A stretch of 64,000 bases of DNA. Origin: Lucinisca nassula (Eukaryota > Mollusca > Bivalvia > Lucinida > Lucinidae). The position numbers were made by a program, and so were the translations under genes. This document shows positions 1 to 11,235 of this stretch, piece after piece (position 1 is the first letter of the stretch; each line of letters starts with the position of its first letter). The stretch covers positions 521,501-585,500 of the forward strand of contig CAUZLF010000270.1 in assembly GCA_963580285.1 (NCBI GenBank), written 5' to 3'. A model generated the notes under the pieces. That model saw only the letters and a program-made list of their open reading frames with translations. It ran no database searches and had not been told where the DNA came from.

Positions 1-838
1 GATAGACTGATGCAAGAATGGGACAGACAGTGTGAAGAATGGGTTAGACTCATGCGAAGAATGGGACAGACTGGGGTGTCCAAGAACGGGATGGACAGTG
101 TGAAGAATGGGACAGACAGTGTGAAGAATGGGACAGTCTGATGCGAAGAATGGGACAGTGTGAAGAATAGGATAGACTGAATGGGACTGAATGTGTGAAG
201 AAATGGGACAGACAGTGTGAAGAATGGGACTGACTGTGTGAAGAAATGGGACAGACAGTGTGAAGAATGGGACTGGCTGTGTGAAGAAATGGGACAGATT
301 GATGCAAGAATGGGACAGACAGTGTGAAGAATGGGACAGAGTCATGTGAAGAATGGTACAAACTGGAGCAAAGAATGGGACAGACAGTGTGAAGAATGGT
401 ACAGACTGGAGCAAAGAATGGGACAGACAGTGTGAAGAATGGTACAGACTGCATGGAGCAGAGAATGGGACAGACAGTGTGAAGAATGGGACAGACTAAT
501 GCGAAGAATGGGACAGACAGTGTGAAGAATGGGACAGTCTGATGCAAAGAATGGGAGAGTGTGAAGAATGGGACAGACTGTGTGAAGAATGGGATATTAG
601 ACTGATGCAAAGAATGGGACTGACTGTGTGAAGAAATGGGACAGACAGTGTGAAGAATGGGACTGACTGTGTGAAGAAATGGGACAGACTGATGCAAGAA
701 TGGGACAGACAGTGTGAAGAATGGGACAGACTCATGCGAAGAAAGGGACAGACTGGATTGAAGAATGGGACCGACAGTGTGAAGAATGGGACAGTCTGAT
801 GCCAAGAATGGGACAGACAGTGGGATGAATGGGACAGA
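1..838. repeat. Minisatellite, about 21-bp core with longer higher-order units
   Basis: Near-continuous tandem array of a purine-rich core (AAGAATGGGACAGACAGTGTG and variants with ACTGATGC or ACTGGAGC). The 251-codon minus-strand frame at 50-805 only reads this array (repeated PFF, PIL, HTV) and is not a gene. The array runs off the left edge. Confidence 0.95.
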
Positions 839-859
839 TAATATCTAAAAGTATAATTT

Positions 860-1080
860 CATTTGTTTGGTTTAGACTTGAATCCATTTTAGCTGAATGG
901 AATCTTGTCCCTTATATACAGCAAGAGTCCATTTCAAGAGTTTAGGGGTGTCAGGTTCAGTTCTTTTTAGAAATTTATTTAGAAACTGGCTGAACTCTCT
1001 GTAAACAGTGAAGGCCCTGATCAGACATCTCCTTCCGCATTGCATTCTGCGTCTGATCTCGGCCAATGATTGATTTCAGA
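860..1080 (-). repeat. Dispersed repeat Q, minus copy
   Basis: Matches the reverse complement of 2690-2865: a GATCAGA-rich stretch followed by text around 'aaatttatttagaaactgg'. The GATCAGA part resembles the palindromic cores of the TTAA MITEs nearby. No coding potential seen. Confidence 0.6.
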
Positions 1081-1100
1081 TCACAATGACAAGAATAGCT

Positions 1101-1608
1101 AAGCAATTGAGTGTTTCTGTTTTACATCCCACCAACAACTAAGGGCCCCCGCCCATTGGGGCTTGATGAAATAAATAGTCTGCATGATGCTTCCATGCAG
1201 AGCTGAAGCCGACCGCACAAGAGTACTGGCAAACCGCTTAGAGGATCTAAGCATACAAAGATAAAGAGGTGCGAATCAGACCGTCCATGCAAATAAACCC
1301 TATTGGTTTCATTGGGCGACAGGGCTTGAGATGTCATTTCATCTCAATGTCGGGTAAAAGTTCCACAAAATTGAAAGCAACTTCTCCAAAATGATGTATA
1401 CAGTGTTGACCGGGACATTAAACCTTTACAGTGTTGACGTGGACGTTAAACCTCAAATCAAACAAACAAACAAACCAACAACTAAGGTCATAATTATGGA
1501 GACGGGAACTCGGTTTAAAGATTCATCTGGAGAAGCCCGGGATCGATCCTGCTATCCCTGGTTTACAAGGCGAGTAGCGTGACCACTACACCACAGAGGC
1601 TTCAGAAC
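1101..1608 (-). mobile_element. tRNA-derived SINE (family T), interrupted by another SINE
   Basis: On the minus strand the head reads GCCTCTGTGGTGTAGTGGTC (A-box-like) and later GGATCGATCCC (B-box-like), so it is tRNA-related. The tail ends in a GGGACGTAAAAC-type sequence, as in the 29505 copy. It is flanked by the direct repeat ACAAGAATAGCT at 1089-1100 and 1609-1620. A second SINE (1145-1473) splits it. Confidence 0.85.
1145..1473 (+). mobile_element. Short retroposon family S1, full-length copy
   Basis: Flanked by the 14-bp direct repeat ACCAACAACTAAGG (1131-1144 and 1474-1487), which proves insertion. It starts GCCCCCGCCCATTGGGGC and ends GGACGTTAAACCTCAAATC plus an AAAC-rich tail. No clear tRNA boxes were recognised in the head. 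It has relatives at 10108, 13823, 23664, 29845, 43025, 43670 and 63481. The 3' tail resembles that of the tRNA-derived SINEs here, implying a shared LINE partner. Confidence 0.85.
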
Positions 1609-1791
1609 ACAAGAATAGCTTAGTAACGCTGTAAACAAGTTCCTGGATTTCGTAAAATTCAAAGGCCCCAGGAGAAATAGATTGGGTTGCATGTTGCTTC
1701 CACGGAGAGCTGAAACCAACCACACATAATTACCAGGCCTCATACTGACCAAGCTTTTCAAAGCCTGAAAGACCTGATTTTGCAGCCTTAA

Positions 1792-1963
1792 CCCTCGACA
1801 ACCATTAACTTTGCAAACAGTGTAGATCCAGATCAGATGGCTTCTGAAGAAGCCATCTGATCAGGATCTACACTGTTTGTAATGCAGTTTGTGACTCAAA
1901 TAATTTGATTGGTGAATAGGCAGCAATGGGTGTAGCAAAATAATTTTATTCAGAGGATAAGTG
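1792..1963 (-). mobile_element. TTAA-flanked palindromic MITE (family P), copy 3
   Basis: Bounded by TTAA at 1788-1791 and 1964-1967, with imperfect terminal repeats (CCCTCGACA on one side, reverse of GATAAGTG on the other). It contains a near-perfect 66-bp palindrome at 1814-1879. Same family as 2932-3136, in opposite orientation. Confidence 0.7.
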
Positions 1964-2093
1964 TTAAATAGTAATTTAAACAGAATATAGGAGGAAAAAT
2001 CAAAATCAAAAAAGCCTGAAATCAAGAAAAAATCAAGCCCTAAAAGCCTGAAATCCTGCATATGCCTGAAAAATACAAGGCCTGAATTACTGG

Positions 2094-2391
2094 TTTGTTT
2101 GTTTGATTGTTTGTTTGTATTGGAGTTTAACGGCCCAGTCAACACTAGTTTAGGTCATTTTTGAGCGGGTCAGTTTACCTATCCACACTTTTCCTGAGCA
2201 GGCTTATGTGTAAACGGTTAACCAGTATAGTGCACATTCTTTCGCCAGAAACTGGCAACTGCCCTAGAAAAGATTTCATGATCAATCTCCATGAAAGAAT
2301 GTTACTGACCCCAGTAGGTATCTAACCCCGCGTCCTCCTGATAACCAGTCAGATGCGCATCTGACTGAGCTACAGTCGGAGGCCGGCCCAT
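2094..2391 (-). mobile_element. tRNA-derived SINE (family G), full length
   Basis: Flanked by AATTACTGG (2085-2093 and 2392-2400). The minus strand starts with a tRNA-like head (GTAGCTCAGTCAGATGCG A-box region, then a degenerate B box). It ends with GGCCGTTAAACTCCAATAC plus CAAA repeats. Its better tRNA head is seen in the 55206 copy. Confidence 0.85.
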
Positions 2392-2689
2392 AATTACTGG
2401 TAAACCACCTAGAAGGTCTACCAGGCTAAGTGATGCGAGTCGGACCGTCCATGCAATTATACATAGCTCTATGTAGATACATTTAAGAGGGAGTAAAGGG
2501 TATTTCAGCATTAAAAGTGAAAATCAGCATTGAAATTTAATTTGTAGGGTAAAATACTCAATAGAATTTTGGATTTCAGCATTGAAATCAAATTTAGGAG
2601 GTAAAAATTTGAGCAAACTTTACATGTTTTAACATAAAGCAATTATGGTCACATTAAACCATTTTGTACTGGAAACCCCAAAACAGGTA

Positions 2690-2865
2690 CCCTGGCAAAC
2701 GGTGCAGGCCCAGATCAGAGGCAGCAGAATGCGGCGTCTAATAAGGGCCTTCACTGTTTGCTAAAAGTCCAGTAATTTTCCAAATGAATTTTAAAGAAAA
2801 CACAGCCTAGTATCCCTAAATTTTGAAATGGAGTCCTGCTATATATATATAAGGAGGAAGCATCC
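2690..2865 (+). repeat. Dispersed repeat Q, plus copy
   Basis: Inverted relative of 860-1080. Its opening part (GGTGCAGGCCCAGATCAGA) recurs at 33005. No gene. Confidence 0.55.
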
Positions 2866-2931
2866 ATTTGGTACAAAAAGGGTTAATTCTTTTGTTAGCA
2901 GTAGCAGCAAATAAGATCTGAATGAGTTTAA

Positions 2932-3136
2932 CCCTTATCTTGCTGACTATTCATTTAAGCCACACCCATTTCTGTCTATCAACCAATCAAATTACTTGAT
3001 GTAATTTATTGCTACAAATTCATAAACTAAATGCCAAACAGTGTAGATCCTGATCAGATGGCTTCTTCAGAAGCCATCTGATCTGGATCTACACTGTTTC
3101 CAAAGATACGGGTTGTCGTGAACAGCAAGATAAGGG
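2932..3136 (+). mobile_element. TTAA-flanked MITE (family P), copy 1
   Basis: 205 bp with perfect 14-bp terminal inverted repeats CCCTTATCTTGCTG (2932-2945, 3123-3136) and TTAA duplicated on both sides (2928-2931, 3137-3140). TTAA duplication with CCC-starting ends is the piggyBac pattern, so it is probably a non-autonomous piggyBac-like element. The interior holds a palindrome of about 64 bp (about 3038-3102). Confidence 0.85.
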
Positions 3137-3735
3137 TTAACACTGCAAAGATCATTCTTCCAGAGAACAGAAAGCTTGGCATGAAATGCCAATCTGTCTT
3201 TTCACTGAAAATGCTCCAAAAATAGAATTTTGTAGGCTACACTTACGTTTGGTTCTTGAACAGTTAAGGGTAACAAATGGGCATATAAGTACATGTATTA
3301 ACCCTTGTCCTACTGAATATTTTAATCTGCCACACCCATGCACTACTGATTATTAACCAATTAGATTACTTGATTCAAATTATTGTAACAAATTCACAAT
3401 CTAAATGACAAACAATGCAGATCCTGATCAGATGGCAGAAGCCATCCGATGTGGATCTTCATTGTTTGAAAGAATACGAGGACTGTTCAAATATGAATGC
3501 AAGTAGAACGTTTTCTCATGCACTATAATGCGAAAATCACCTGGAAATAAATATCACAGCGTAGAAAAACTTTTTACCTATAGATTGATACCAAACCTGT
3601 TAAAATCCGTTCACTTTAGCCATGTATACCGTTCGATAAACACTGTCTACTCTTGTATACTAATACAAAACATGGTTGGAAGAAGGTCAGAGTACGCCGT
3701 TGAAATACCGTCCTATATTAAGAATAGTTGTATTC

Positions 3736-3847
3736 TGTTATACTTCTGTATCACTTGTAGGTATTGTTATGTGTTCTTTACTTCCAGGTGGCTGGAGTCT
3801 TCAATAAATATTGATCAGCAACATATTGGTGTTTTGTATATTTAACA
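3736..3847 (+). repeat. Copia 5' LTR (112 bp)
   Basis: Starts TGTTATACTTC and ends ATTTAACA, identical to 8841-8952. It should hold the promoter and the R region. A polyadenylation-like AATAAA lies within it (TTCAATAAATATTG). Confidence 0.95.
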
Positions 3848-3864
3848 TGGCAGCAGAGCGTGGC
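3848..3864 (+). promoter_or_regulatory. Copia primer binding site
   Basis: TGGCAGCAGAGCGTGGC directly abuts the 5' LTR. It resembles the TGGTATCAGAGC-type site complementary to initiator tRNA-Met used by many copia elements, where minus-strand cDNA synthesis is primed. Confidence 0.75.
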
Positions 3865-4110
3865 TCCTGAACAGCGGACATCAACAGTGTACAATGAGAT
3901 AGCGTAGCGATGAAGTGTAACCAGTGACAGACGTTAAATGAAGCGTAGTGTTTTAAACAGTGAAGCGTGATAAAGCGTAGTGTAAAAGATAGTGAAGTGT
4001 AGAGACTGTGAGACACAGAGTTACTAATAGTCAATAGAAGTGAAATAAACATCATTGGACAGTGTACATACAGTGACAGTGTAACAGATAAAGAACAACA
4101 GAGTGTAAAA

Positions 4111-7100
4111 ATGGCATCATCAGTGAACTATAAAATTCCTCCAGTGTTTACAGATCAAAAACCATATAATCGATGGGTTGATGAAATCAAAGCCTGGCAA
4201 GCGTTAACGGATCTAGATCAAAAGAAACGAGGCATAGCTATAGCGCTATCACTGCCTGAAGAGGGAAAGAATTCAATTCGGGACAAGGTGTTTAGTGAAG
4301 TAACAGTAGACGTATTAAATGCTGATGATGGTGTTGAAAAACTGATAGAGTTTATGGACAAAATCTTCAAGAAAGATGAGTTGAGTGAAGCATATGAGGC
4401 ATACACAGAGTTTGATAGATTTAGACGTAGCAAAGTTACATCTATGGAAGACTATGTTACTGAGTTTGAGAAACTTTATAATAAAACTAAAAAGTTCAAA
4501 ATGGAATTGCCTCAACCTGTGTTAGCATTTAAACTACTAGAGTGTTCAGAGCTAGATATGAAAGATAGACAATTGGTGTTAACAGGTGTTGATTATGCTA
4601 AAGTAGATGATCTTTTCAAGCAAATGACTGTCTCCTTAAAGAAGTTCTTTGGACAGCAAGCTGCTTCTAGTAAAGAAATGATTGACACCAGTGGTATTAA
4701 GGTTGAATCGGCATGTACGGCTACGGAAGATGTAAATTACTTAAGAAACCGTTCTGGACGAAATTTGGGTTATCGGGGAAATCGTTGTGGATATAGAGGG
4801 CGTGGTAATTACAATGGTAGAACAAGTACAAACAGAGGAAGTGACACTTGGGAACGTGGCAACTTCAATGACAGAACAAAAGGGGCAAACACAAGCACAA
4901 TCAACAAGCCTATCAATCCTGATGGGCCTGATGGTCAACCTCTTCGTTGTCTTAGTTGTGATTCTGTTAGACATTTAATGAAACAATGTCCGCATTCCTA
5001 TGAAAACATATCAAAACGAAGTGTAGAAAATGCAGTATTGTTCACCGGTAATAAAGTGCAAGAAACTCTTATTCTCTTAAATGAATCTGCCAATTCTGCA
5101 GTTTTGGACAGCGCATGTACTTCAACTGTAGCAGGAGAATCTTGGATGAAATGTTACATGGACTCCCTTGATTCCCCTGTCCGAGATAAAATTGTTGAAC
5201 AACCAAGCGATACTTTGTTTAAGTTTGGGGGAGGAACCGTACTGCAGTCAACAAAAAAGGTCATATTTCCATGTGTCATCGCTGGTACTGCATGTGAAAT
5301 ACAGGCAGATGTTGTTAAGAGTGATATACCCTTACTGCTCAGTAAGGATTCTATGAAGACAGCGAAAGTGAAACTTGATCTAGAAAATGATAGTGCTTCC
5401 ATTTTTGGAAAAGATGTCCAGTTACAGTGCACCTCTTCTGGACACTATTGTGTTCCTATTGACCAGATTAATGTCAGTGTTGCGGACACCAACTCTGCTT
5501 TAATTGCTACTCAACAATCTGCAGGGAAGGATGAAATCATTGAAAAATTGCATAAGCAATTCGCCCATCCTTCTGCTAAGCGTTTGAAATCTTTATTAAA
5601 AGATGCTGGGGGCTATACAGAAGAACATCTTGAGTGCGTTGACAAGGTAACAAATAGTTGTAATGTTTGTAAGAGATACAAGAAGACTCCAGCTCGACCA
5701 GTTGTTTCCCTTCCTTTAGCAACTGAATTCAATGAAGTTGTAGCTGTGGACCTGAAAGAATGGAAATCCAATGTGTACTTTCTGCACTTAATTGATATTG
5801 CTACAAGATTTAGTCTTGCAGCTCTTATCAGAAAGAAATCTCCCGAGGTGATTACAGATAAGATAATGACACTCTGGATTGGTAGTGGTATGGGACCGCC
5901 AAAACGATTTCTAGCTGACAATGGTGGTGAGTTTGCCAATGAAGTATTCCGTGATATGTGTGCAAATCTGAATATTGAAGTCATGAATACAGCTGCATAC
6001 AGTCCATGGCAGAATGGAATATGTGAACGTAACCATGCTGTCGTTGACAGTTGTGTTGCCAAGATTTTGGAGGACCAGCCAAAACTGAATCTAGAAATAG
6101 CCTTGGCATGGGCAGTAAATGCCAAAAATAGTTTGTCAATGGTATTTGGCTGGAGTCCATATCAACTTGTGTTTGGTGCAAATCCTAACATGCCTAGCGT
6201 CATCACTGACAAACCTCCAGCTCTAGAAAACACTACCATTAGTCAGAATTTCGCCAAACATCTGAATGCATTACATTCTAGTAGACGAGCTTTCATACAA
6301 GCTGAATCATCGGAAAGAATAAGACGGGCTTTACGACACAAGATCAGAGCATCCGGTGAATGTTTTCAACAAGGAGATCGAGTGTACTACAAGAGAGATG
6401 ATGATGTCAAATGGAAGGGACCTGGTACAGTGATTGGTCAAGATGGGAAAGTGGTGTTTGTTAGGCACGGAAGCATATATGTCAGAGTTCACCCATGTAG
6501 ACTTATAAGGTGTGGTCTTGAATTCAAGAATGAAGTGAACTCAGAATTAAACATTAGAGAAAATCAAAATGTAAAAGAGACTAAAATGCAGGATGCAGGC
6601 AATGTTAGTGATGAAGAATTAGGAAATACTACACAGGATGAACATGAACAATTACATTTTGATGAGGGACCACATGAAGGGAATGTAGAAATACAACCTA
6701 TGGTTAACATACCTGAAGTACATCTTGATCAGAATGCTGAGGCAATAAGATCCAAGAAATACAGTCTACCAGCTGTTGGTGAGAACATAGAATATCGGAC
6801 CAATGGCAGTGAAACTTGGGTTAAGGCAAAAGTGCTTAGTAAAGGAGGTAAAGCTACAGGAAAGAACTGGGCTTATTTAAACATACAGGAAGAAAACAAT
6901 GAGTCCCCTTCAGGGATAGATTTTATGAAAGATGTTCAGGAGTGGCATGTTTTAGAGACTGTAAATGAAGTAAATATGGTTTTTGTCCCAGTTTCTAGGC
7001 ACAATGAAGACCAAGTAAAAAGTGCTAAACAAATAGAACTTGAAAATTGGAAACAATTTGCCGTGTATAATGAACTTCCTTATTCAGGTCAAAAGTTAAT

Positions 7101-8452
7101 GTCCACCAGATGGGTTATTACTGAAAAAGAGTCAGAAGGGTTTCGTAAAGTTAAGGCTAGATTAGTAGTCAGAGGTTTTGAAGAAGAGGCAGATGTAAAA
7201 TCAGATTCACCCACTGTCCATAAGGAAAGTCTTCGACTATTTCTTGCAGTGGCAGCAACTAGGGGTTATGAAATACATTCAATTGATATCAAAGCTGCAT
7301 TCTTACAAGGTCAAACTATAGATCGAACAATCTATGTGCAGCCACCAAAGGAATGTGAATCTGATGATTCTGTAGTATGGAAACTGAACAAATGTGTGTA
7401 TGGATTAGTAGATGCTTCCAGGAACTGGTTTCTTAGTGTAAAGAAGGAGCTTGTTAGGTTGAAATGCGAACAGTCTAAGCTTGATCCAGCCTTGTTTTAC
7501 TGGTATCAAGGAGAAAAACTTGAAGGTCTCTTTTTAATGCATGTCGATGATTTTCTCTGGGCTGGAAGTGATCAATTTAAAACGGATGTCATTTCTCCTC
7601 TCAGATTGAAATTTCGTTGTGGAAAAGAGCTGGATACTAGTTTTAGGTATATTGGCTTGGACATAGAACAAGATGAGGGTCAGATATACCTTCATCAGCA
7701 TGACTATACTGAGGAAATCAAGCAAGTTGATAGATATATGGATTCAAGAAGCATAAAAGATGATATATACCCTGAGATAGTTGGACAACTGCACTGGATA
7801 GCTAAACAAAGTAGACCTGATTTGTGCTTTGACGTTCTTGATCTAGCTACCATTTGTGAAATCAGTGAGTCAAAACTCAGGTCAAAGATCAACAAAGTGG
7901 TTAGGAAAGCCAAGAACAATCAGTATAAGATAGTGTTTCCATGTTTGGGAAGTCCAGAGGATATGGACTTGTTGCTATACACTGATGCTTCTTATGCAAA
8001 TTTATCAGATAGGTTTTCAAGTGCTGGTGGATATCTGATCCTTTTACAAGGAAAAAACGGGAGGATATGTCCTGTAGCATGGGGTTCCAGTAAAATCAAA
8101 AGAGTTGTGAAGAGTACCCTTGCGGCTGAAGCTTTGGCACTGGTAGAAGGTCTTGATGCCTGTTACTTTGTGAGAAGCATTCTGCATGAAATGTTCAAAG
8201 TGAAAGATATTATGATCAAAATTAATGCTATACTGATAATAAATCACTTTGTCAAAATATACATTCCACCAAACTCATTTCTGAGAAACGTTTGCGTATG
8301 GATTTAGCCAGCATCAAGGAAAGTGTCAGTATAATGGTGATATTTCAGTCACATGGGTTCAAACCAGTAATCAAATATCTGATTGTTTAACAAAAGCTGG
8401 GGCTGACTTTCATCGTTTGATTGAACTTATGAAAACTGGAAGTGGACTTTAG
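4111..8452 (+). CDS. Copia gag-pol polyprotein (3' end frameshifted)
   Basis: The open frame runs 4111-8307 (1398 codons). Gag includes a CCHC zinc knuckle (C280, C283, H288, C293). Protease has DSA at residues 333-335. Integrase has an HHCC-like region, then D547, D603 and E639 (D-x35-E). RT shows SIDIKAAF (D1059) and HVDDF (D1146, D1147). RNase H starts LLYTDASYA (D1292). Near 8223 the frame shifts: RNase H homology continues in a second frame, then a third near 8325, to TAG at 8450-8452, so two single-base indels remove about the last 60 residues. They could be real or assembly errors. Start chosen as the first ATG after the leader. Confidence 0.95.
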
Positions 8453-8718
8453 ATTGGTCTGTGTATAATAAGGTTGAAACGTGGTGTAGCAGTTACTACT
8501 GGCCAGTTTATTGTGAAAGGAACTGTTATATTTGGTTCGAACTGGAAACTACTTAAGGTTAATTAAGTGGGCAATGATTAGAACTGCAAAATATGCGATG
8601 CTTAAACATGATTATGAACAGAGATTACTTATTAACATTTTTTTTTCCTTTAGTTTTAATTTTTTTTTTGTTTTAAGTTTTCACAGGAATGTGGTACACT
8701 GCTATATTTTATTATTTC

Positions 8719-8803
8719 TGAATATAACTTTCATATAACATCAAGGACAAACAAAATTCTGAACAAATAACTTTCACATAACATCAAGGACAAACAAAAA
8801 CAT
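8719..8803 (+). repeat. Direct repeat before copia 3' LTR
   Basis: A stretch of about 37 bp (ataactttcatataacatca...) occurs twice, at about 8726-8758 and 8767-8800. It lies in the 3' untranslated region of the copia element, just upstream of the weak purine tract next to the 3' LTR. Confidence 0.7.
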
Positions 8804-8840
8804 TAGTTTCTTTTCATTCTTTTAGAAAGACACGGGAATG

Positions 8841-8952
8841 TGTTATACTTCTGTATCACTTGTAGGTATTGTTATGTGTTCTTTACTTCCAGGTGGCTGG
8901 AGTCTTCAATAAATATTGATCAGCAACATATTGGTGTTTTGTATATTTAACA
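8841..8952 (+). repeat. Copia 3' LTR (112 bp)
   Basis: Identical copy of 3736-3847, followed by the target duplicate TATTC at 8953-8957. Confidence 0.95.
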
Positions 8953-10107
8953 TATTCTTGGTATACGATGCAAAGACATTTTTGATGAAATATGTTCGGT
9001 TTATGGGCATAATGAAATGTCTTTTCCGACAGTATTTCGTTGGTTTAAGAAATTCAGCTGTGGGCTAGGCTCAACAGAAGATGCACCACATGATCGTCGG
9101 CCGAAAAGAGCAACATCTGCCAATATGGTTGCTAGAGTGAAAGAAATAGTTGCTACCGATGCATGATACACCACTAGGCAAATAGCTAGTATGGTTGGCA
9201 TATCATTAGGAGCAGCTCATACAATTCTGAAACGGGATTTGAAAATGAGAAAGATCTTTGCTAGATGGATTCCCCATCTGTTGACAGATGAGCAGAAAAA
9301 GACACGCGTTCAGTGCGCCAAGAAGTTGCTTAAAAAGTTTCCAAATTACAATGCACGGTCTTTCGCTAATGTCGTCACAGGTGACGAGACATGGGTTCAC
9401 TTTTTTGAGCCAAAACGAAAGATTCAGAACAAAATATGGGCAACAAAGTATTGCAAAAGACCAAGCATTGCAAAGCGGACCATGAGCGTCAAGAAGGAAA
9501 TGTATGCCATATTCTTTTCAAATCAGGGCCCTGCTATTCAGGTTGCTGTGCCTAAAGGCAAATCTGTAAATGCGAAGTTTTACAAGAATAAAGTTCTTCG
9601 AAAATTGAAGAAATATTTCACAGAAGAAGACCCGCAACTGGTTTGGCCAATGTCAGATTGCTACATGACAATGCGTCATCGCACAAGGCGTTCATTGTGC
9701 AAGACTATCTGAAGCAGGAAAAGGTTGTTGAACTCCCTCACCCCCCGTATTCCCCTGACCTTGCCCCGTGTGACTTTTTTTGGTCCCACGGCTGAAAAAA
9801 TACCTTTCTGGTCGAAAATTTGTACAGCATAAACACCTCGGTTCTGCAATATTCCAGTGCCTTCATAGTATACCTCGAAAAGACTATCAAAATGCATTCA
9901 ATGATTGGATCAGAAGACTGAAAGTGTGTATATCTGTTAAAGGGGAATACTTTGAGGGGACAAAATAAATTTTTCATCGAAATCTACCACGGAATCATTT
10001 TTATGTGCTTAGTTGCATTCATATTTGAACAGTCCTCGTACAATCATATCCGAGCTCAGCAGGACATTTAGGGTTAAGCTCATTGTACCAAAAGCTTGTA
10101 TACAGCA

Positions 10108-10248
10108 CTGCATATAAACCCTATTGGTTTCATTGGGCTGCAGCGGGCTTGAGATGTCATTTCATCTCAATGTGGGGTAAAAATCACACAAATATGAAGT
10201 AATGACCCTAATTGTGTTGACGAGGAAGTTAAACCTCAGGTCAAACAA
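10108..10248 (+). mobile_element. S1 retroposon, 3' half
   Basis: Begins within S1 (TAAACCCTATTGGTTTCATT) and ends GGAAGTTAAACCTCAGGTC plus a short A-rich tail. 5'-truncated. Confidence 0.75.
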
Positions 10249-10345
10249 AACCTCTCAATATATAAACTTTTGCATTGATCACTTGGGTTTACCAACTTCA
10301 AACCCCCTCAAACATCAATTTTATATCAATCAAATTGTCAGAGGG

Positions 10346-10368
10346 NNNNNNNNNNNNNNNNNNNNNNN
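10346..10368. other. Assembly gap (23 N)
   Basis: Run of N; the true length is unknown. Frames crossing it are meaningless. The flanks are AT-rich with no recognisable gene. Confidence 1.
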
Positions 10369-10836
10369 TTGATGACGTTATAGAAAAACATCTGGTGTCA
10401 AAGATAATTTTTACAAACTTTGTATTCCTTGCTTACCCAAAATTCAAAATTATAGGTATTTATAGGTATTTTGGTAAAATATAGGATTTTATAGGTTATT
10501 ATAGATAATAGCCAGAAATATAGGAAAATATAGGTAAATATAGGTAACTTGACGCCCTGATACCATGTTTTTAAGACTGACCTCCTAGTATTCTTAACAA
10601 TTCGAGGGGAGGCAAACAAGTTCATGATAGACCATGCAGCAAACCATGCATGCATTGTATGATTGTTTTTCAATTTACATTCAAACTTTAATGGCACAAA
10701 GCTCTTTGGGACCATGAAATTTTGTTCAAGGTAGGGGTAGTTTGAGCCGCTGAGGGTTTATCATAGGGCGTGTCACATTTTGTTTGTTTTTTTAACTCCC
10801 CGCTTTATATAGGGAAAATTGAGGTCAACAGGGGGT

Positions 10837-11074
10837 CCTTCTGTGGCGGTTTATTTATGTTGTTGTTTGTTACTTACTGTGTATCACTTGTGTCTTTTTA
10901 TTTTGGATGGCCATTTGGCCATTTTGTGGGAAAGTAACTGTCCTCATGGCCTTCCTTTGTTTAGGTTTCCACTGTATGGTCTGGTCGCTTCATGTTTGTG
11001 TTTCTTTCCCTTTGGTGTCGCTGATGGGTGGAGTAAGTTAATTGTATCGATTCCTGATCTTTGTTTTACTTCTA
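10837..11074 (+). mobile_element. Penelope-like element 3' end (truncated)
   Basis: Matches the terminal 230 bp or so of the 3' region that follows the RT ORF at 47849-49393 (GTGGCGGTTTATTTATG ... CTTTGTTTTACTTCTA). The small frames in this piece are translated UTR, not genes. Confidence 0.85.
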
Positions 11075-11158
11075 GTTTACATCATTTTGCTTATTTCTGC
11101 TCCTAGTCATAGGTTGTTCCGTCTCACTGCGGTTGGTATTTGTGAGAACCGCATATCT

Positions 11159-11235
11159 CCAAACATGGGTTGTCGGTGCTCGTTAGAACCGCCTCAATGA
11201 GGAGGTTCTAACGAGCACCGACAACCCATGTTTGG
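11159..11235. repeat. Long hairpin with the recurrent GTTAGAACCGCCTC core
   Basis: Almost perfect palindrome of two 36-nt arms. The centre is a variant of the hairpin seen in MITE family H and in the TA-flanked MITEs at 27204 and 57607. Flanking AT-rich text (AAGAAAAATATCACAAATTT) resembles family H. Confidence 0.8.

Larger units (their letters stand above)
3736..8952 (+). mobile_element. Ty1/copia LTR retrotransposon, near-complete
   Basis: 5217 bp with 112-bp LTRs (TG...CA) that I read as identical, flanked by the 5-bp duplication TATTC (3731-3735, 8953-8957). It carries a primer binding site, one gag-pol frame in copia order (gag, protease, integrase, RT, RNase H) and no env. Very short LTRs recall the GalEa clade of aquatic invertebrates (inference). 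Identical LTRs imply a recent insertion. It landed in the mariner transposase gene. Confidence 0.97.
3673..9968 (+). pseudogene. Mariner transposase, broken by copia insertion, a stop and frameshifts
   Basis: Coding starts at a likely ATG at 3673. After 21 codons the copia element intervenes (3736-8952) and the same frame resumes at 8958. Seen downstream: a helix-turn-helix-type N-terminal region, TRQIASMVGIS, then VTGDETWVHFFEP (first catalytic Asp), an HDN-type segment near 9665 and YSPDLAPCDFF near 9750, the mariner DD34D signature. Defects besides the insertion: an in-frame TGA at about 9164 and frame changes at about 9650 and 9778. The stop is at 9966-9968. Not functional. Confidence 0.92.
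3477..10038 (+). mobile_element. Mariner transposon carrying a nested copia element
   Basis: The 26-bp terminal inverted repeats (3477-3502 and 10013-10038, starting CGAGGACTGTTCAAATATG) are perfect reverse complements. They are flanked by the TA duplication (3475-3476, 10039-10040) typical of Tc1/mariner. Subtracting the copia element and its duplication leaves about 1.34 kb, normal for mariner. It interrupts the MITE at 3302-10073. Confidence 0.95.
3302..10073 (+). mobile_element. TTAA-flanked MITE (family P), copy 2, split by mariner
   Basis: Left part 3302-3476 (CCCTTGTCCTACTG end, TTAA at 3298-3301, GATCAGA palindrome at about 3410-3468). Right part 10041-10073 (CAGCAGGACA...AGGG, TTAA at 10074-10077). 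Removing the mariner and one TA gives a MITE of about 210 bp like copy 1. Confidence 0.8.

Noticed and set aside
50..805. 251-codon minus-strand frame
   Set aside because: It translates the 21-bp minisatellite; the repeat length is a multiple of three, which keeps the frame open.
3528..3845. 105-codon frame ahead of the copia gag
   Set aside because: Runs across the mariner 5' region and the copia LTR; only 3673-3735 is real mariner coding, in the frame described.
5613..6125. 170-codon minus-strand frame inside copia pol
   Set aside because: Antisense shadow of the integrase-coding region.
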